From Alphaproteobacteria bacterium (GTDB taxonomy: Bacteria > Pseudomonadota > Alphaproteobacteria > Sphingomonadales > Sphingomonadaceae): a DNA stretch of 64,000 nt. This document shows, piece by piece, positions 9,922-19,335 of the stretch (position 1 is its first letter; each line of letters begins with the position of its first letter). The DNA is taken from the NCBI GenBank assembly GCA_030426245.1, contig JAUHYZ010000005.1, positions 52,052-116,051 on the forward strand, given 5' to 3'. The notes beneath the pieces were generated by a model. The model was given only the letters and a program-made list of their open reading frames with translations. It had not been told where the DNA came from and did not search any database. The position numbers and the translations under genes are program-made.

Positions 9922-12048
9922 ATGTCGTCAGTCTGGGACCTGACAATCTTCGTTCTTTATCTGTCGAGTGCCAGCGCTCTGCTTCTGCTCGCTGCATGGC
10001 TTTATCCGCGCCGGGAACGCTTCGGGGCGGCCGGTGGAGCGATTGTCGGTGCTGCCGGGACGATGGCGGCGTGGGGCTTGCTGGTGGCGGCCTTGGGATT
10101 TGCCAATCCCGCCGCTCAGATCGCTCTTAGCCTGTCGCACCTCGCCTGGTTTTTGGCGTTGTTCCGCCTGTTCGTGACCGACGGCCGCGATTCCAGTCTG
10201 CGTCCGATCCGCCCGGTCGTGATCATGCTTGCCGCTGTCGAAGTCATGCAGATTGCCGTGATCGCGGCATTGGCTCGCTTTTCTGTTGCTCCGTCAGCAA
10301 CCGATCTGCTGTTCAACCTGACTATTACACTGAGACTGCTTAGCGTCATCGGCGCATTGGTGCTGGTCCATAATTTGTATGTCGGTGCAACGACCATGGG
10401 GCGCCTCACGCTTCGCTGGCCTGCTGCGGCGCTGGGCCTGATGTGGCTGTATGACCTCAACCTCTACGGCATCGCCTATTTAACGGGTGAGTTTCCCGCG
10501 TTGCTGGCCTCCGCGCGCGGCGTCTTGATGCTGGTCACGGCTCTGCTGTTCGCGCTTGGCGCTACCAGGCAGGCATCCGAAATCCGCCTCCGGCCTTCGC
10601 GCTATGTGGCTTTCCAATCGTTTTCGCTGTTCGTGATAGGGGCCTATCTCGTCGGCATGGTTCTGGTCGCGCAGGCCCTTACATATCTGAATCAGGAAAC
10701 GGCGTGGCTGATCCAGGTCGGCTTCCTGGCTGCTGCAATCGTCGCGGCGCTGTTGATCCTGCCTTCGCGCAAACTGCGTGGGTGGATAAAGGTCGTGGCG
10801 GCAAAGCACCTGTTTCAGCATCGCTACGACTACCGCGTAGAATGGCTGCGTTTCACGCAGACGATCGCCAAGGGTGACGAGGATTCAACGCCGCTGCGCG
10901 AACGCGTAGTGCAAGCAGTTGCCGATATAACCGATAGCCCGGCAGGTTTGCTGCTGACGCCGACCGAAGAGGGTGCTGCGGTATTGAATTCCCGCTGGCA
11001 GTGGGGCGACGCCGAAGTGCCGGCAGAGGCGCTGTCTCAGGAAGCCGTCGAGTTTCTGGAGAAGAGCCAATTCATTCTCGATCTGGACGATGTGCGCGCC
11101 GGCCACAGTATCGGCAGCGAGAAGGCGTTTGTTCCCGAATGGCTGATGCGCAATCCCCGCGCCTGGATCATCGTTCCGCTGCTGCATTTTGAACGTCTGG
11201 TGGGCATGGTCGTGCTGACTCGTCCTGCGGTCGCCCGCAAGCTGGACTGGGAAGACTTCGATCTACTTCGCGTGGTTGGCAAACAGCTGGCGAGCTATCT
11301 GGCGGAACAGGACGGCCAGGAAGCGCTCGGCGAAGCGCATCGGTTCGATGAATTCAACCGCCGCATTGCTTTCGTGATGCACGATATCAAGAACCTCGCC
11401 AGTCAGCTCTCGCTGCTTGCCCGCAATGCGGAAAAGCATGCGGACAATCCGGAATTCCGGGCGGACATGCTGGTTACGCTGCGCAACAGTTCCGACAAGC
11501 TGGAGGCTCTGCTGGCGCGTCTTGGCCGCTATCGTGCCGGTGGCGGCGATCGGGAGAGCATGGAGCGAGTTGACGCTGGCGAGTTCATCACGCGCATTGC
11601 CGAGCGGTTTCAGCCGCAGCATCCGGTCCAGATCGCCGAACGGCAAAGCTGCGAGCTGCTGGTCGACAGTGAAGGCTTCGATCAGGCTCTTGTCCATCTG
11701 GTGCAGAATGCGATCGACGCCAGCGATGCAGATCAGCCGGTCCTGCTTCTTGCGGCCTGCGACGAGCTATTTTGCCGGATCGAGATCATCGACAGCGGGA
11801 AGGGGATGAGTCCGGAATTTATCCGCACGCGGCTGTTCAAGCCGTTCCAGTCTTCCAAGTCCGGGGGCTTCGGCATCGGAGCCTTTGAGGCGCGCGAATT
11901 GCTGCGCGCGATGGGCGGCCAGCTGAGCGTCGAATCCCGTGAAGAGGTGGGAACCCGCTTCATTATCCGCCTGCCGCTCGCGCATACCGCGCGACTGGTG
12001 GAGAATTCCCGCATGGATAATACGCCTGCAAATACCGAGGTTGCATAA
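9922..12048 (+). CDS. prsK: XrtA/PEP-CTERM system histidine kinase PrsK
   Basis: N-terminal multi-TM region, GAF-like region, H-box FVMHDIKNLASQLSLLARNAEKH, HATPase SGGFGIGAFEARELLRAMGG; partnered with a sigma54 response regulator. Confidence 0.9.
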   Translation: MSSVWDLTIFVLYLSSASALLLLAAWLYPRRERFGAAGGAIVGAAGTMAAWGLLVAALGFANPAAQIALSLSHLAWFLALFRLFVTDGRDSSLRPIRPVVIMLAAVEVMQIAVIAALARFSVAPSATDLLFNLTITLRLLSVIGALVLVHNLYVGATTMGRLTLRWPAAALGLMWLYDLNLYGIAYLTGEFPALLASARGVLMLVTALLFALGATRQASEIRLRPSRYVAFQSFSLFVIGAYLVGMVLVAQALTYLNQETAWLIQVGFLAAAIVAALLILPSRKLRGWIKVVAAKHLFQHRYDYRVEWLRFTQTIAKGDEDSTPLRERVVQAVADITDSPAGLLLTPTEEGAAVLNSRWQWGDAEVPAEALSQEAVEFLEKSQFILDLDDVRAGHSIGSEKAFVPEWLMRNPRAWIIVPLLHFERLVGMVVLTRPAVARKLDWEDFDLLRVVGKQLASYLAEQDGQEALGEAHRFDEFNRRIAFVMHDIKNLASQLSLLARNAEKHADNPEFRADMLVTLRNSSDKLEALLARLGRYRAGGGDRESMERVDAGEFITRIAERFQPQHPVQIAERQSCELLVDSEGFDQALVHLVQNAIDASDADQPVLLLAACDELFCRIEIIDSGKGMSPEFIRTRLFKPFQSSKSGGFGIGAFEARELLRAMGGQLSVESREEVGTRFIIRLPLAHTARLVENSRMDNTPANTEVA

Positions 12049-13424
12049 TGGCCGAAGACAAGACGAACCAGCTGCCCAAATTGCTGATCATCGAGGATGA
12101 TCAAGGGCTACAGGCACAGCTGAAATGGGCCTATGACGATTTCGACGTCACGGTTGTCGGCGACCGCGCGGCTGCAATTGCCGCGCTTCGTGCTGAAGAA
12201 CCTGCGGTGGTTACGCTCGATCTCGGTTTGCCCCCGGATCCGGACGGAACGACCGAGGGGTTCGCCGTGCTGGAAGAGATTATGGCGCTTAAGCCCGATA
12301 CCAAGGTGGTGGTGGCGACTGGGCACGGTGCGCGCGAAAGTGCGCTGAACGCGATTGCACGCGGTGCCTACGATTTCTATCCCAAGCCGGTCGATATCGA
12401 GCAGTTGGGTCTCATCGTTCGGCGTGCCTATCGCCTTCATCAGATCGAGGAAGAGAACCGGGCGCTCCAGGAGCGCGCAGGCGAAGGAAACACAGTGCTG
12501 GGCGGTCTGATTACCGCAGCCCCGGAAATGACCCGTGTGGCGCGGACAATCGAACGAGTGGCCAATACCAATGTCTCGGTGATGCTGCTTGGGGCCAGCG
12601 GCACCGGCAAGGAATTGCTGGCGAAGGGGCTGCACAATGCCAGCGACAGGAGCAGGGGCGCATTTGTTGCCATCAATTGTGCGGCAATCCCGGAAAACCT
12701 TCTCGAAAGCGAGCTGTTCGGACACGAAAAAGGGGCTTTTACCGGAGCGGTGAAAACGACGGAAGGCAAGATCGAGCAGGCGAATGGGGGGACATTGTTC
12801 CTCGACGAAGTGGGCGATATTCCGCTGCCGCTTCAGGTTAAGCTGCTGCGCTTCCTGCAAGAGCGGACGATCGAACGGATCGGCGGCCGCACGTCCATCG
12901 CGGTGGATACCCGGATTGTCTGCGCCACCCACCAGAACCTTGAAGCGATGACCGCTGACGGCCGGTTTCGCGAGGACCTGTTCTATCGTCTCGCCGAAAT
13001 CGTGGTGAAGATTCCGTCGCTCGCCGAACGGCCCGGCGATCCGGTTCTACTCGCCAAAGCCTTCCTCAAACGTTTTGCCAAGGAAATGAATCCGCAGGTG
13101 ACCGGCTTCGCCGCCGATGCGCTGGCGGCGATCGATGCCTGGCAGTGGCCTGGCAATGTTCGCGAGCTTGAAAACCGGATCAAACGCGCGGTCATCATGG
13201 CCGACGGCAAATTGGTCGGAGCGGAGGACCTCGACCTCGGCAATGCCGAAGATGAAGAGGCCAAACCGCTGAATTTGAAGAGTGCCCGCGAGCAGGCGGA
13301 TCGGCGCGTGATCCGTCACGCGTTAGCCAGGAGCGAAGGCAATATTTCGAATACGGCGAAACTGCTCGGGATCAGCCGGCCGACACTGTACGATCTGCTC
13401 AAGCAATACGATCTGCAGGCCTAG
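12048..13424 (+). CDS. prsR: PEP-CTERM-box response regulator transcription factor (sigma54-dependent)
   Basis: Receiver domain LLIIEDDQGLQAQLKWAY; Walker A GASGTGKELLAKGLH; GAFTGA loop; Fis-type HTH at C-terminus; start overlaps prsK stop. Confidence 0.93.
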   Translation: MAEDKTNQLPKLLIIEDDQGLQAQLKWAYDDFDVTVVGDRAAAIAALRAEEPAVVTLDLGLPPDPDGTTEGFAVLEEIMALKPDTKVVVATGHGARESALNAIARGAYDFYPKPVDIEQLGLIVRRAYRLHQIEEENRALQERAGEGNTVLGGLITAAPEMTRVARTIERVANTNVSVMLLGASGTGKELLAKGLHNASDRSRGAFVAINCAAIPENLLESELFGHEKGAFTGAVKTTEGKIEQANGGTLFLDEVGDIPLPLQVKLLRFLQERTIERIGGRTSIAVDTRIVCATHQNLEAMTADGRFREDLFYRLAEIVVKIPSLAERPGDPVLLAKAFLKRFAKEMNPQVTGFAADALAAIDAWQWPGNVRELENRIKRAVIMADGKLVGAEDLDLGNAEDEEAKPLNLKSAREQADRRVIRHALARSEGNISNTAKLLGISRPTLYDLLKQYDLQA

Positions 13425-13460
13425 TTCGCGGGACAAGGGCGTTCTGCCGGTGCGGCCCCT

Positions 13461-14510
13461 TTAGTGTCCTTCGCCGGACTGTAGGCGGTTCTTGTGGCGG
13501 ATCGACCACCACAGCGAAATGCCGATCAGGGATGCACCGATCAGCCCCGTAATGACTTCGGGGATGTGAAACTTGGCGGAAGCGAGCATGATTCCCCCGA
13601 GGGCGATGATTGCCCAGAACGCACCATGTTCGAGGAATTCATACTCGGCCAGTGTGCCCTTTTTCACCAGCATGATGGTCATTGAACGCACGAAGAAGGC
13701 GCCGATGGAGAGGCCCAGGGCGATGACGATCATGTTGTTCGAAAGCGCGAATGCACCGATTACCCCATCGAAGCTGAAGCTGGCGTCGAGCACGTTGAGA
13801 TAGAGAAATCCGCCAAGGCCAGAGCGCACAGTGGCGCCCACAAGCTTGCGTTTCTGATCGCGCAGTTCGAGCACGGTGCTGACGGCTTCGACGGCAATGA
13901 ATGTCACGATTCCGAGCATGCCGGCGACCAGAAATGTGAGCGCCTCGCTATCCGGCAGCAAGGTGGAAATGCCCCAGATTGCGAGCAGGAGCAGTGCGAT
14001 TTCCGCGGCCGGCACATAGGAAACCTTGGCCAGCCAGCGTTCGATGACGGCGATCCAATGGACTTCCTTGTCGGCATCGAAAAAGAACTTCAGGCCCACC
14101 ATGGCGAGAAACGCCCCGCCAAAGCCCGCAATTCCGACATGGGCCGATGATACGATCCTTTCATATTCGGCGGGATCGTTCAGGGAGAGGTGTATGGCCT
14201 CGACCGGGCCGATGTGGGCGGCAATAGCGACAATCGCCAGCGGGAAGACCACGCGCATGCCAAAGACGGCGAAGGCGATCCCCCAGGTAAGGAAACGCCT
14301 CTGCCAAATCTCGTCCATCTCCTTGAGGACCGAGGCATTCACCACGGCGTTGTCGAAGCTCAGCGAGACTTCGAGGATCGAGAGAACGATGATGATCCAG
14401 AGCAGTTGGGCCGTGCCGACCAGCGTGCCCGTGCTCTCCCAACCGTACCAGACGCCAAGCATGAGACAGGCAAACGAAAAAAGTATCGAAGCGCGAAAAT
14501 ATGCGAGCAC
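13461..14510 (-). CDS. DUF475/TerC-like integral membrane protein
   Basis: Polytopic; SFDNAVVNASVLKEM and LNVLDASFSFDGVIGAFALSNN motifs. Confidence 0.85.
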   Translation of the reverse strand: MLAYFRASILFSFACLMLGVWYGWESTGTLVGTAQLLWIIIVLSILEVSLSFDNAVVNASVLKEMDEIWQRRFLTWGIAFAVFGMRVVFPLAIVAIAAHIGPVEAIHLSLNDPAEYERIVSSAHVGIAGFGGAFLAMVGLKFFFDADKEVHWIAVIERWLAKVSYVPAAEIALLLLAIWGISTLLPDSEALTFLVAGMLGIVTFIAVEAVSTVLELRDQKRKLVGATVRSGLGGFLYLNVLDASFSFDGVIGAFALSNNMIVIALGLSIGAFFVRSMTIMLVKKGTLAEYEFLEHGAFWAIIALGGIMLASAKFHIPEVITGLIGASLIGISLWWSIRHKNRLQSGEGH

Positions 14511-14577
14511 TGCTGGATTGTCCTGTCTTGCCTCGCCGCCCCGCTAGGGCAGGCAGGCCTCCTGTTCAAGGAGCGGA

Positions 14578-15447
14578 TTATTTGGGCTGATAGGTTTGTT
14601 CTGTGCCGGGAAATGCGCGCGAACGCACATCGGCCGCATAGTTTTCCGCCGCAGAGGAAATCGTGGCGGCGATATCGTCATAGCGTTTGACGAAGCGTGG
14701 AACCCTTTCGAACATTCCGAGCATATCTTCGGTAACGAGGACCTGTCCGTCGCACTGTGCCGATGCGCCGATGCCGATCGTGGGGCAAGTAACGGCCTTG
14801 GTCAGTTCGATCGCGATCGGTTCGACAACGCCTTCTACGACGATTCCGAAAGCGCCAGCGTCCGACAAGGCCTTTGCGTCTGTCACGATCTTTTCTGCTT
14901 CGGCGGTCCCGCGCCCCCGCGCGGAATAGCCGCCGAGCACATTCACGGCCTGGGGTGTGAGGCCCACATGCCCCATCACCGGGATCCCGCGCTGATTCAG
15001 GAAAGCAACGGTTTCGGCCATCGCCTCTCCCCCTTCTAGTTTGACGGCGGCTGCACCGCTTTGCTTCAGCAAATAGGCCGCACTCTCGAAAGCGGCCTGC
15101 GGGGATGCTTCATAGCTGCCGAAGGGCATGTCGACCACGACCACCGAATGATAGCTCCCGCGCACGACCGCAGCTGCGTGATTGGCCATCATCTCCAGCG
15201 TAACGGGAATTGTGGAGGGAAGGCCATAGATGACCTGTCCGAGTGAATCCCCAACCAGCAGAATATCGCAATGCTCGTCCAGCAACTGCGCCTGGCGGGC
15301 GGTATATGCAGTAAGGACCACGATCGGCTCTTCCGTCACGCCGTTCTGCTTGCGCTCGCGGATTGCGGGCACCGTAAGGCGGCGCATTGGGGAAGGGGTG
15401 GGGTTGGCCCGGCTCGTGGCCGTGTCGAGTTTGAAGGTCGTGGACAT
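14578..15447 (-). CDS. panB: 3-methyl-2-oxobutanoate hydroxymethyltransferase
   Basis: [64 protein letters not shown]. Confidence 0.96.
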   Translation of the reverse strand: MSTTFKLDTATSRANPTPSPMRRLTVPAIRERKQNGVTEEPIVVLTAYTARQAQLLDEHCDILLVGDSLGQVIYGLPSTIPVTLEMMANHAAAVVRGSYHSVVVVDMPFGSYEASPQAAFESAAYLLKQSGAAAVKLEGGEAMAETVAFLNQRGIPVMGHVGLTPQAVNVLGGYSARGRGTAEAEKIVTDAKALSDAGAFGIVVEGVVEPIAIELTKAVTCPTIGIGASAQCDGQVLVTEDMLGMFERVPRFVKRYDDIAATISSAAENYAADVRSRAFPGTEQTYQPK

Positions 15448-15559
15448 TTTGGCCTTTTAGCGGGTGGGGGACGACAGGCAAAGCGCTCTCGACGAGGCGG
15501 CCGAATCATTGCAGACATGCGTTTCCGGGGCCGTTTGTCGGACAGGGAGAAATCAAGGC

Positions 15560-16993
15560 ATGGTGGCAAGCGCACAAGGCGGGGGCGAACATTGGTCTTC
15601 GCGCACGGCATTCGTCCTCGCAGCGATTGGCGCGGCTGTCGGCCTGGGGAATATCTGGCGGTTTCCCACGCTTGCAGGTGAGAATGGCGGCGGGGCCTTC
15701 GTGCTCGTCTATGTGCTGTGCGTTGCCTTGATCGGCATGCCGATGGTGTTGACCGAAATTCTGCTTGGCCGCACAGGCGGCGGGCGCGCCGATGCCGTTG
15801 GTTCGGTGGCGGAAGTGGCGGAAAGATCCGGGCGAAGCCGCACATGGTCGATTTTCGCCGGTGTCGAAGTGCTGGCGGCCTTTCTCATTCTGTCCTTTTA
15901 TTCGGTCGTGGCCGGATGGGTCCTGTATTATGTCTGGATCAGCGGGTTCGATTTTCTGGGGGTGCTTTTTTCGGGAAATCCCTTCGCGCCCGCTTTCGAG
16001 CATCTCACTCAGGATCAGGTGACTGGTTTGATGGGGGCGCTTTTCGGCAATCCCGGGCAGTTGCTGCTGCAGCACGCGATCTTCATGGGCATTACTTTGG
16101 CAATCGTGGCGAGCGGCGTGCATGGCGGCATCGAACGGGCGGCGAAATGGCTGATGCCTGCGTTCTTCGTGCTGCTGGTAATGCTGACCGTCTATGGTGC
16201 CTTTACCGGCGAGTTCGGGCATGCGTTGTCCTTCCTTTTCACACCCGATTTTTCGAAATTGAGCCCCGTCGCTATCAACGAGGCCTTGGGGCAGGCTTTC
16301 TTCTCGCTCAGTCTCGGCTCGGCGGCGTTGATCACCTATGGCTCCTACGTTCCCAAAGAGGTCAGGCTTGCCCCCACGGCGGGCATGATCGCTACGGTCG
16401 ACACGGGTGTTGCAATACTGGCCGGGCTGATGATTTTCCCGATCGTGTTCAGTGCGGGGCTGGACCCTGCTGCCGGCCCATCCTTGATTTTCCAGTCGCT
16501 TCCCGTGGCGTTCCAGAGCATGTCGGCAGGGGCCCTGATAGGGCTGGCATTCTTCGTGCTGATTTTCTTCGCCGCGTTGACCAGTTCGATTTCGCTGCTT
16601 GAAGGGCCCACGGCTTGGGCAATGGCGCGGTTTGGCTTCAGGCGGAAAGTTACGGCGCTTTTCGTGGCCTGCGGGGCGTTCCTGATCGGCGGGGCCTGCG
16701 CACTGGGATACAATGTCTGGTCCGATGTTCGTCCGCTGGCCTTTTGGCCGATTTTCGCCGATGCCGACATTCTGGATTCGATCGATGGCGTGACGGGCAA
16801 GCTAATGCTCCCGCTGGCCGGCTTCGGCCTGGCGCTGTTCACTGGTTGGCGTGCGGACAGGCGGTTGATCGAGGCGGAGTCGGGCTTTTCGCCAGGGATG
16901 TTCCTGCTGTGGCGCAGCCTTGTTGCCTGGCTGGCTCCGGTGGCGGTCGGGCTGATTCTGCTGTTCGGCCTGTTCCCGTCCCTGTTGGCTTGA
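15560..16993 (+). CDS. Sodium-dependent (NSS/SNF family) transporter
   Basis: HWSSRTAFVLAAIGAAVGLGNIWRFPTLAGENGGGAFVLVY; ~12 TM segments. Confidence 0.95.
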   Translation: MVASAQGGGEHWSSRTAFVLAAIGAAVGLGNIWRFPTLAGENGGGAFVLVYVLCVALIGMPMVLTEILLGRTGGGRADAVGSVAEVAERSGRSRTWSIFAGVEVLAAFLILSFYSVVAGWVLYYVWISGFDFLGVLFSGNPFAPAFEHLTQDQVTGLMGALFGNPGQLLLQHAIFMGITLAIVASGVHGGIERAAKWLMPAFFVLLVMLTVYGAFTGEFGHALSFLFTPDFSKLSPVAINEALGQAFFSLSLGSAALITYGSYVPKEVRLAPTAGMIATVDTGVAILAGLMIFPIVFSAGLDPAAGPSLIFQSLPVAFQSMSAGALIGLAFFVLIFFAALTSSISLLEGPTAWAMARFGFRRKVTALFVACGAFLIGGACALGYNVWSDVRPLAFWPIFADADILDSIDGVTGKLMLPLAGFGLALFTGWRADRRLIEAESGFSPGMFLLWRSLVAWLAPVAVGLILLFGLFPSLLA

Positions 16994-17066
16994 TCCCGGC
17001 TTCTCTCAGGTTCTGAGATGATTTCCGCCTTGGCCGCGAATGGGTGATTGCGTTCTTCCTGGATAA

Positions 17067-17081
17067 GAACATAATAAGAAC
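17067..17081. promoter_or_regulatory. LexA (SOS) box GAAC-N7-GAAC
   Basis: gaacataataagaac is the reverse complement of the alphaproteobacterial GTTC-N7-GTTC consensus, 24 bp before imuA ATG. Confidence 0.9.
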
Positions 17082-17105
17082 ATCAGATATAACGTTCCGA
17101 TTCGC

Positions 17106-17837
17106 ATGAACCAGATTGCCCTCAATCCCGACCTTGCGGCCCGCTGGCGCTCAGGGCTGCCGCTTGCGCGGCATAATGAGATATTTGCCTCCAGCGCCGA
17201 AGCCGGCGGCGCGGCCATGGCGCTGGCGCTTGCATTGGATGGAATGCGGGCGGAAGGCACTGATCTGAATTCTTCCCACGATGCCCGCAACATCCTCTGG
17301 GTGCAGGACAAGGCGGCGATCAGGCTTGCCGGGCGGCCTTACCGTCCGGGCTTTCCGCCGGAATTGCGTGCCCGCTTGATCCATGTCGCCGCGAAGACGC
17401 CCGAAGATGCACTCTTCGCCCTGGAAGAAGGGCTGCGCTGCCGCGATCTCGCTTTTGTGATCGGTGAAATCACGGGCAATCCCAAAGCGCTCGGTTTCAC
17501 TGTTTCGCGCCGTCTCAGCGTGGCCGCGGAAAAACATGGCGTGCCGTTGTTTCTCATACGGCTCGATGCCCGGCGCGATCTGAGTTCGGCGCGAATGCGC
17601 TGGGAAATGCATTCCATTGCATCGCCGCCTTCCTGCTGGAACGCGGCAGCACCTGGAACGGCAAGCTGGCAGGCCGAATTGTTCCGCGCCCGCGCCTATA
17701 GACAAGGAGAATGGATTCTGCGCGATGACGGCAAACACCTCGCCGCCCATTCGCCGGCAGCCGCCCAGAAGGATCATGGCGATCTGGCTGACGCGTCTGG
17801 CGATGGATCGCTGGCACAAAAATCAACCAGCGCCTGA
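17106..17837 (+). CDS. imuA: ImuA-like SOS mutagenesis protein
   Basis: ImuA-like N-terminus and LARHNEIFA; directly precedes imuB-dnaE2. Confidence 0.85.
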   Translation: MNQIALNPDLAARWRSGLPLARHNEIFASSAEAGGAAMALALALDGMRAEGTDLNSSHDARNILWVQDKAAIRLAGRPYRPGFPPELRARLIHVAAKTPEDALFALEEGLRCRDLAFVIGEITGNPKALGFTVSRRLSVAAEKHGVPLFLIRLDARRDLSSARMRWEMHSIASPPSCWNAAAPGTASWQAELFRARAYRQGEWILRDDGKHLAAHSPAAAQKDHGDLADASGDGSLAQKSTSA

Positions 17838-19335
17838 GCATAGTGCTGCCAGGGAAGGGGCTGAAACACATCCTCTCGCGCTGATTACCGAGACGGCCCA
17901 TGGCCCCCGGATCGATGCGGTCAATACTTCTGCAGATGCCATTGGCGTGCGGACGGCAATGCTGCTGGCCGATGCGCGCAGTCTTTGCCCCCATTTGAGA
18001 ACCGCGCCTTCCGATCCGCTGGGCGATCTGGCGTTTCTGGAAAATCTGGCCGTCTGGGCACGGCGCTGGGGGCCATGGAGCGCGCTTGATCCTCCCGACG
18101 GGGTGCTGGTGGACGTCACCGAGGTTGCCCATCTCTTTGGCGGCGAAAAGGCGATGCTGGAAGAAGCCCAGACGGTTCTGGGCAGACAGGGGCTGGCCGC
18201 ACGGCTTGCTATAGCACCCACTGCTGGTGCCGCCTGGGCGTTGGCGCATTTCGGGCCGGAGCGGGCCGTGCTGCGGGCGGAAGATGATGGGGCGCAGCGG
18301 CTTTCCACTCTCCCGGTCGCCGCCTTGCGTCTCGATCCCGATATCTTGCTGTTGCTGCGCCGCCTGGGGCTGAAGCGGATCGGCAATCTCTATGACATCG
18401 GCCGCGATACGCTCCAGCGCAGATTTCGCACTCACCGCGCGCCAGCGTCCAATCCGCTGGTTCGGCTCGATCAATTGCTGGGCCGCGTGCCGGAGCCGTT
18501 ACTGCCGGTGGCCGTTACCCATGCCCCGCTGGTGCAGCGCCGGCTGATGGAACCGCTTCGGCACCGCAGCTTGCTTGACCGGGTTGTGGAGGATCTGGCC
18601 GAAGACATGGTGCGTGAGCTTGAAGGGCGGAGCGAAGGGGCCAGAATGCTGGAACTCGGCTTGTGGCGTGTCGACGGAGAAGCCGTGATCCGCCAGCTCG
18701 AAATGGCCGCTGCCACGCGCGACCCGGCGCATATCATTCGGCTTTTCGGCAGGAAACTTGACGATGTGGATGCAGGCTTCGGGATTGAGCTGGTTCGCCT
18801 GCGCGCGCCCTGGTGCGAAACATTACCGCTGTCGCAGGCCGATTTCGAAGCTGCGGTCGAAAATCACGGCACCGGCCTTGCAGCCTGTATCGACCGGCTG
18901 ACTGTACGCCTTGGAAAGCATGCCGTGCGCCGCCCGGATCCGCATGCTAGCCACTTGCCCGAGCGTGCGCAGACATGGCGGGGGCCGCTCGACAAAGCGG
19001 TTTTGCAGGAAGAATTCGCTTTTCATGCGCGGCCCTTGAAACTGCTGGACCGGCCGGAAGAGATTGCAGTGCTCTACGCAACGCCGGACGGCTTACCCCG
19101 CCGGTTCCGCTGGCGCGGCGCGGTGCATGAAATTCTGCGCGTCGAAGGGCCTGAACGCATAGCGCCCGAATGGTGGCGTGAACGCTCATCCGCGCGGCTG
19201 CGGGATTATTACAGGATCGAGGACGGACAAGGGCGCCGCTACTGGATTTACCGCCATGGCGTCATGGGGGATGGGCGCGGGCAGGACAGGCAGGGAAGCG
19301 CGCCGCAATGGTACCTGCAGGGGCTGTTCGCCTGA
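17725..19335 (+). CDS. imuB: ImuB, Y-family-like DNA polymerase protein
   Basis: MAIWLTRLAMDRW start region; GPWSALDPPDGVLVDVTEVAHLFGGE; ATG 17725 or 17776 possible. Confidence 0.9.
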   Translation: MTANTSPPIRRQPPRRIMAIWLTRLAMDRWHKNQPAPEHSAAREGAETHPLALITETAHGPRIDAVNTSADAIGVRTAMLLADARSLCPHLRTAPSDPLGDLAFLENLAVWARRWGPWSALDPPDGVLVDVTEVAHLFGGEKAMLEEAQTVLGRQGLAARLAIAPTAGAAWALAHFGPERAVLRAEDDGAQRLSTLPVAALRLDPDILLLLRRLGLKRIGNLYDIGRDTLQRRFRTHRAPASNPLVRLDQLLGRVPEPLLPVAVTHAPLVQRRLMEPLRHRSLLDRVVEDLAEDMVRELEGRSEGARMLELGLWRVDGEAVIRQLEMAAATRDPAHIIRLFGRKLDDVDAGFGIELVRLRAPWCETLPLSQADFEAAVENHGTGLAACIDRLTVRLGKHAVRRPDPHASHLPERAQTWRGPLDKAVLQEEFAFHARPLKLLDRPEEIAVLYATPDGLPRRFRWRGAVHEILRVEGPERIAPEWWRERSSARLRDYYRIEDGQGRRYWIYRHGVMGDGRGQDRQGSAPQWYLQGLFA

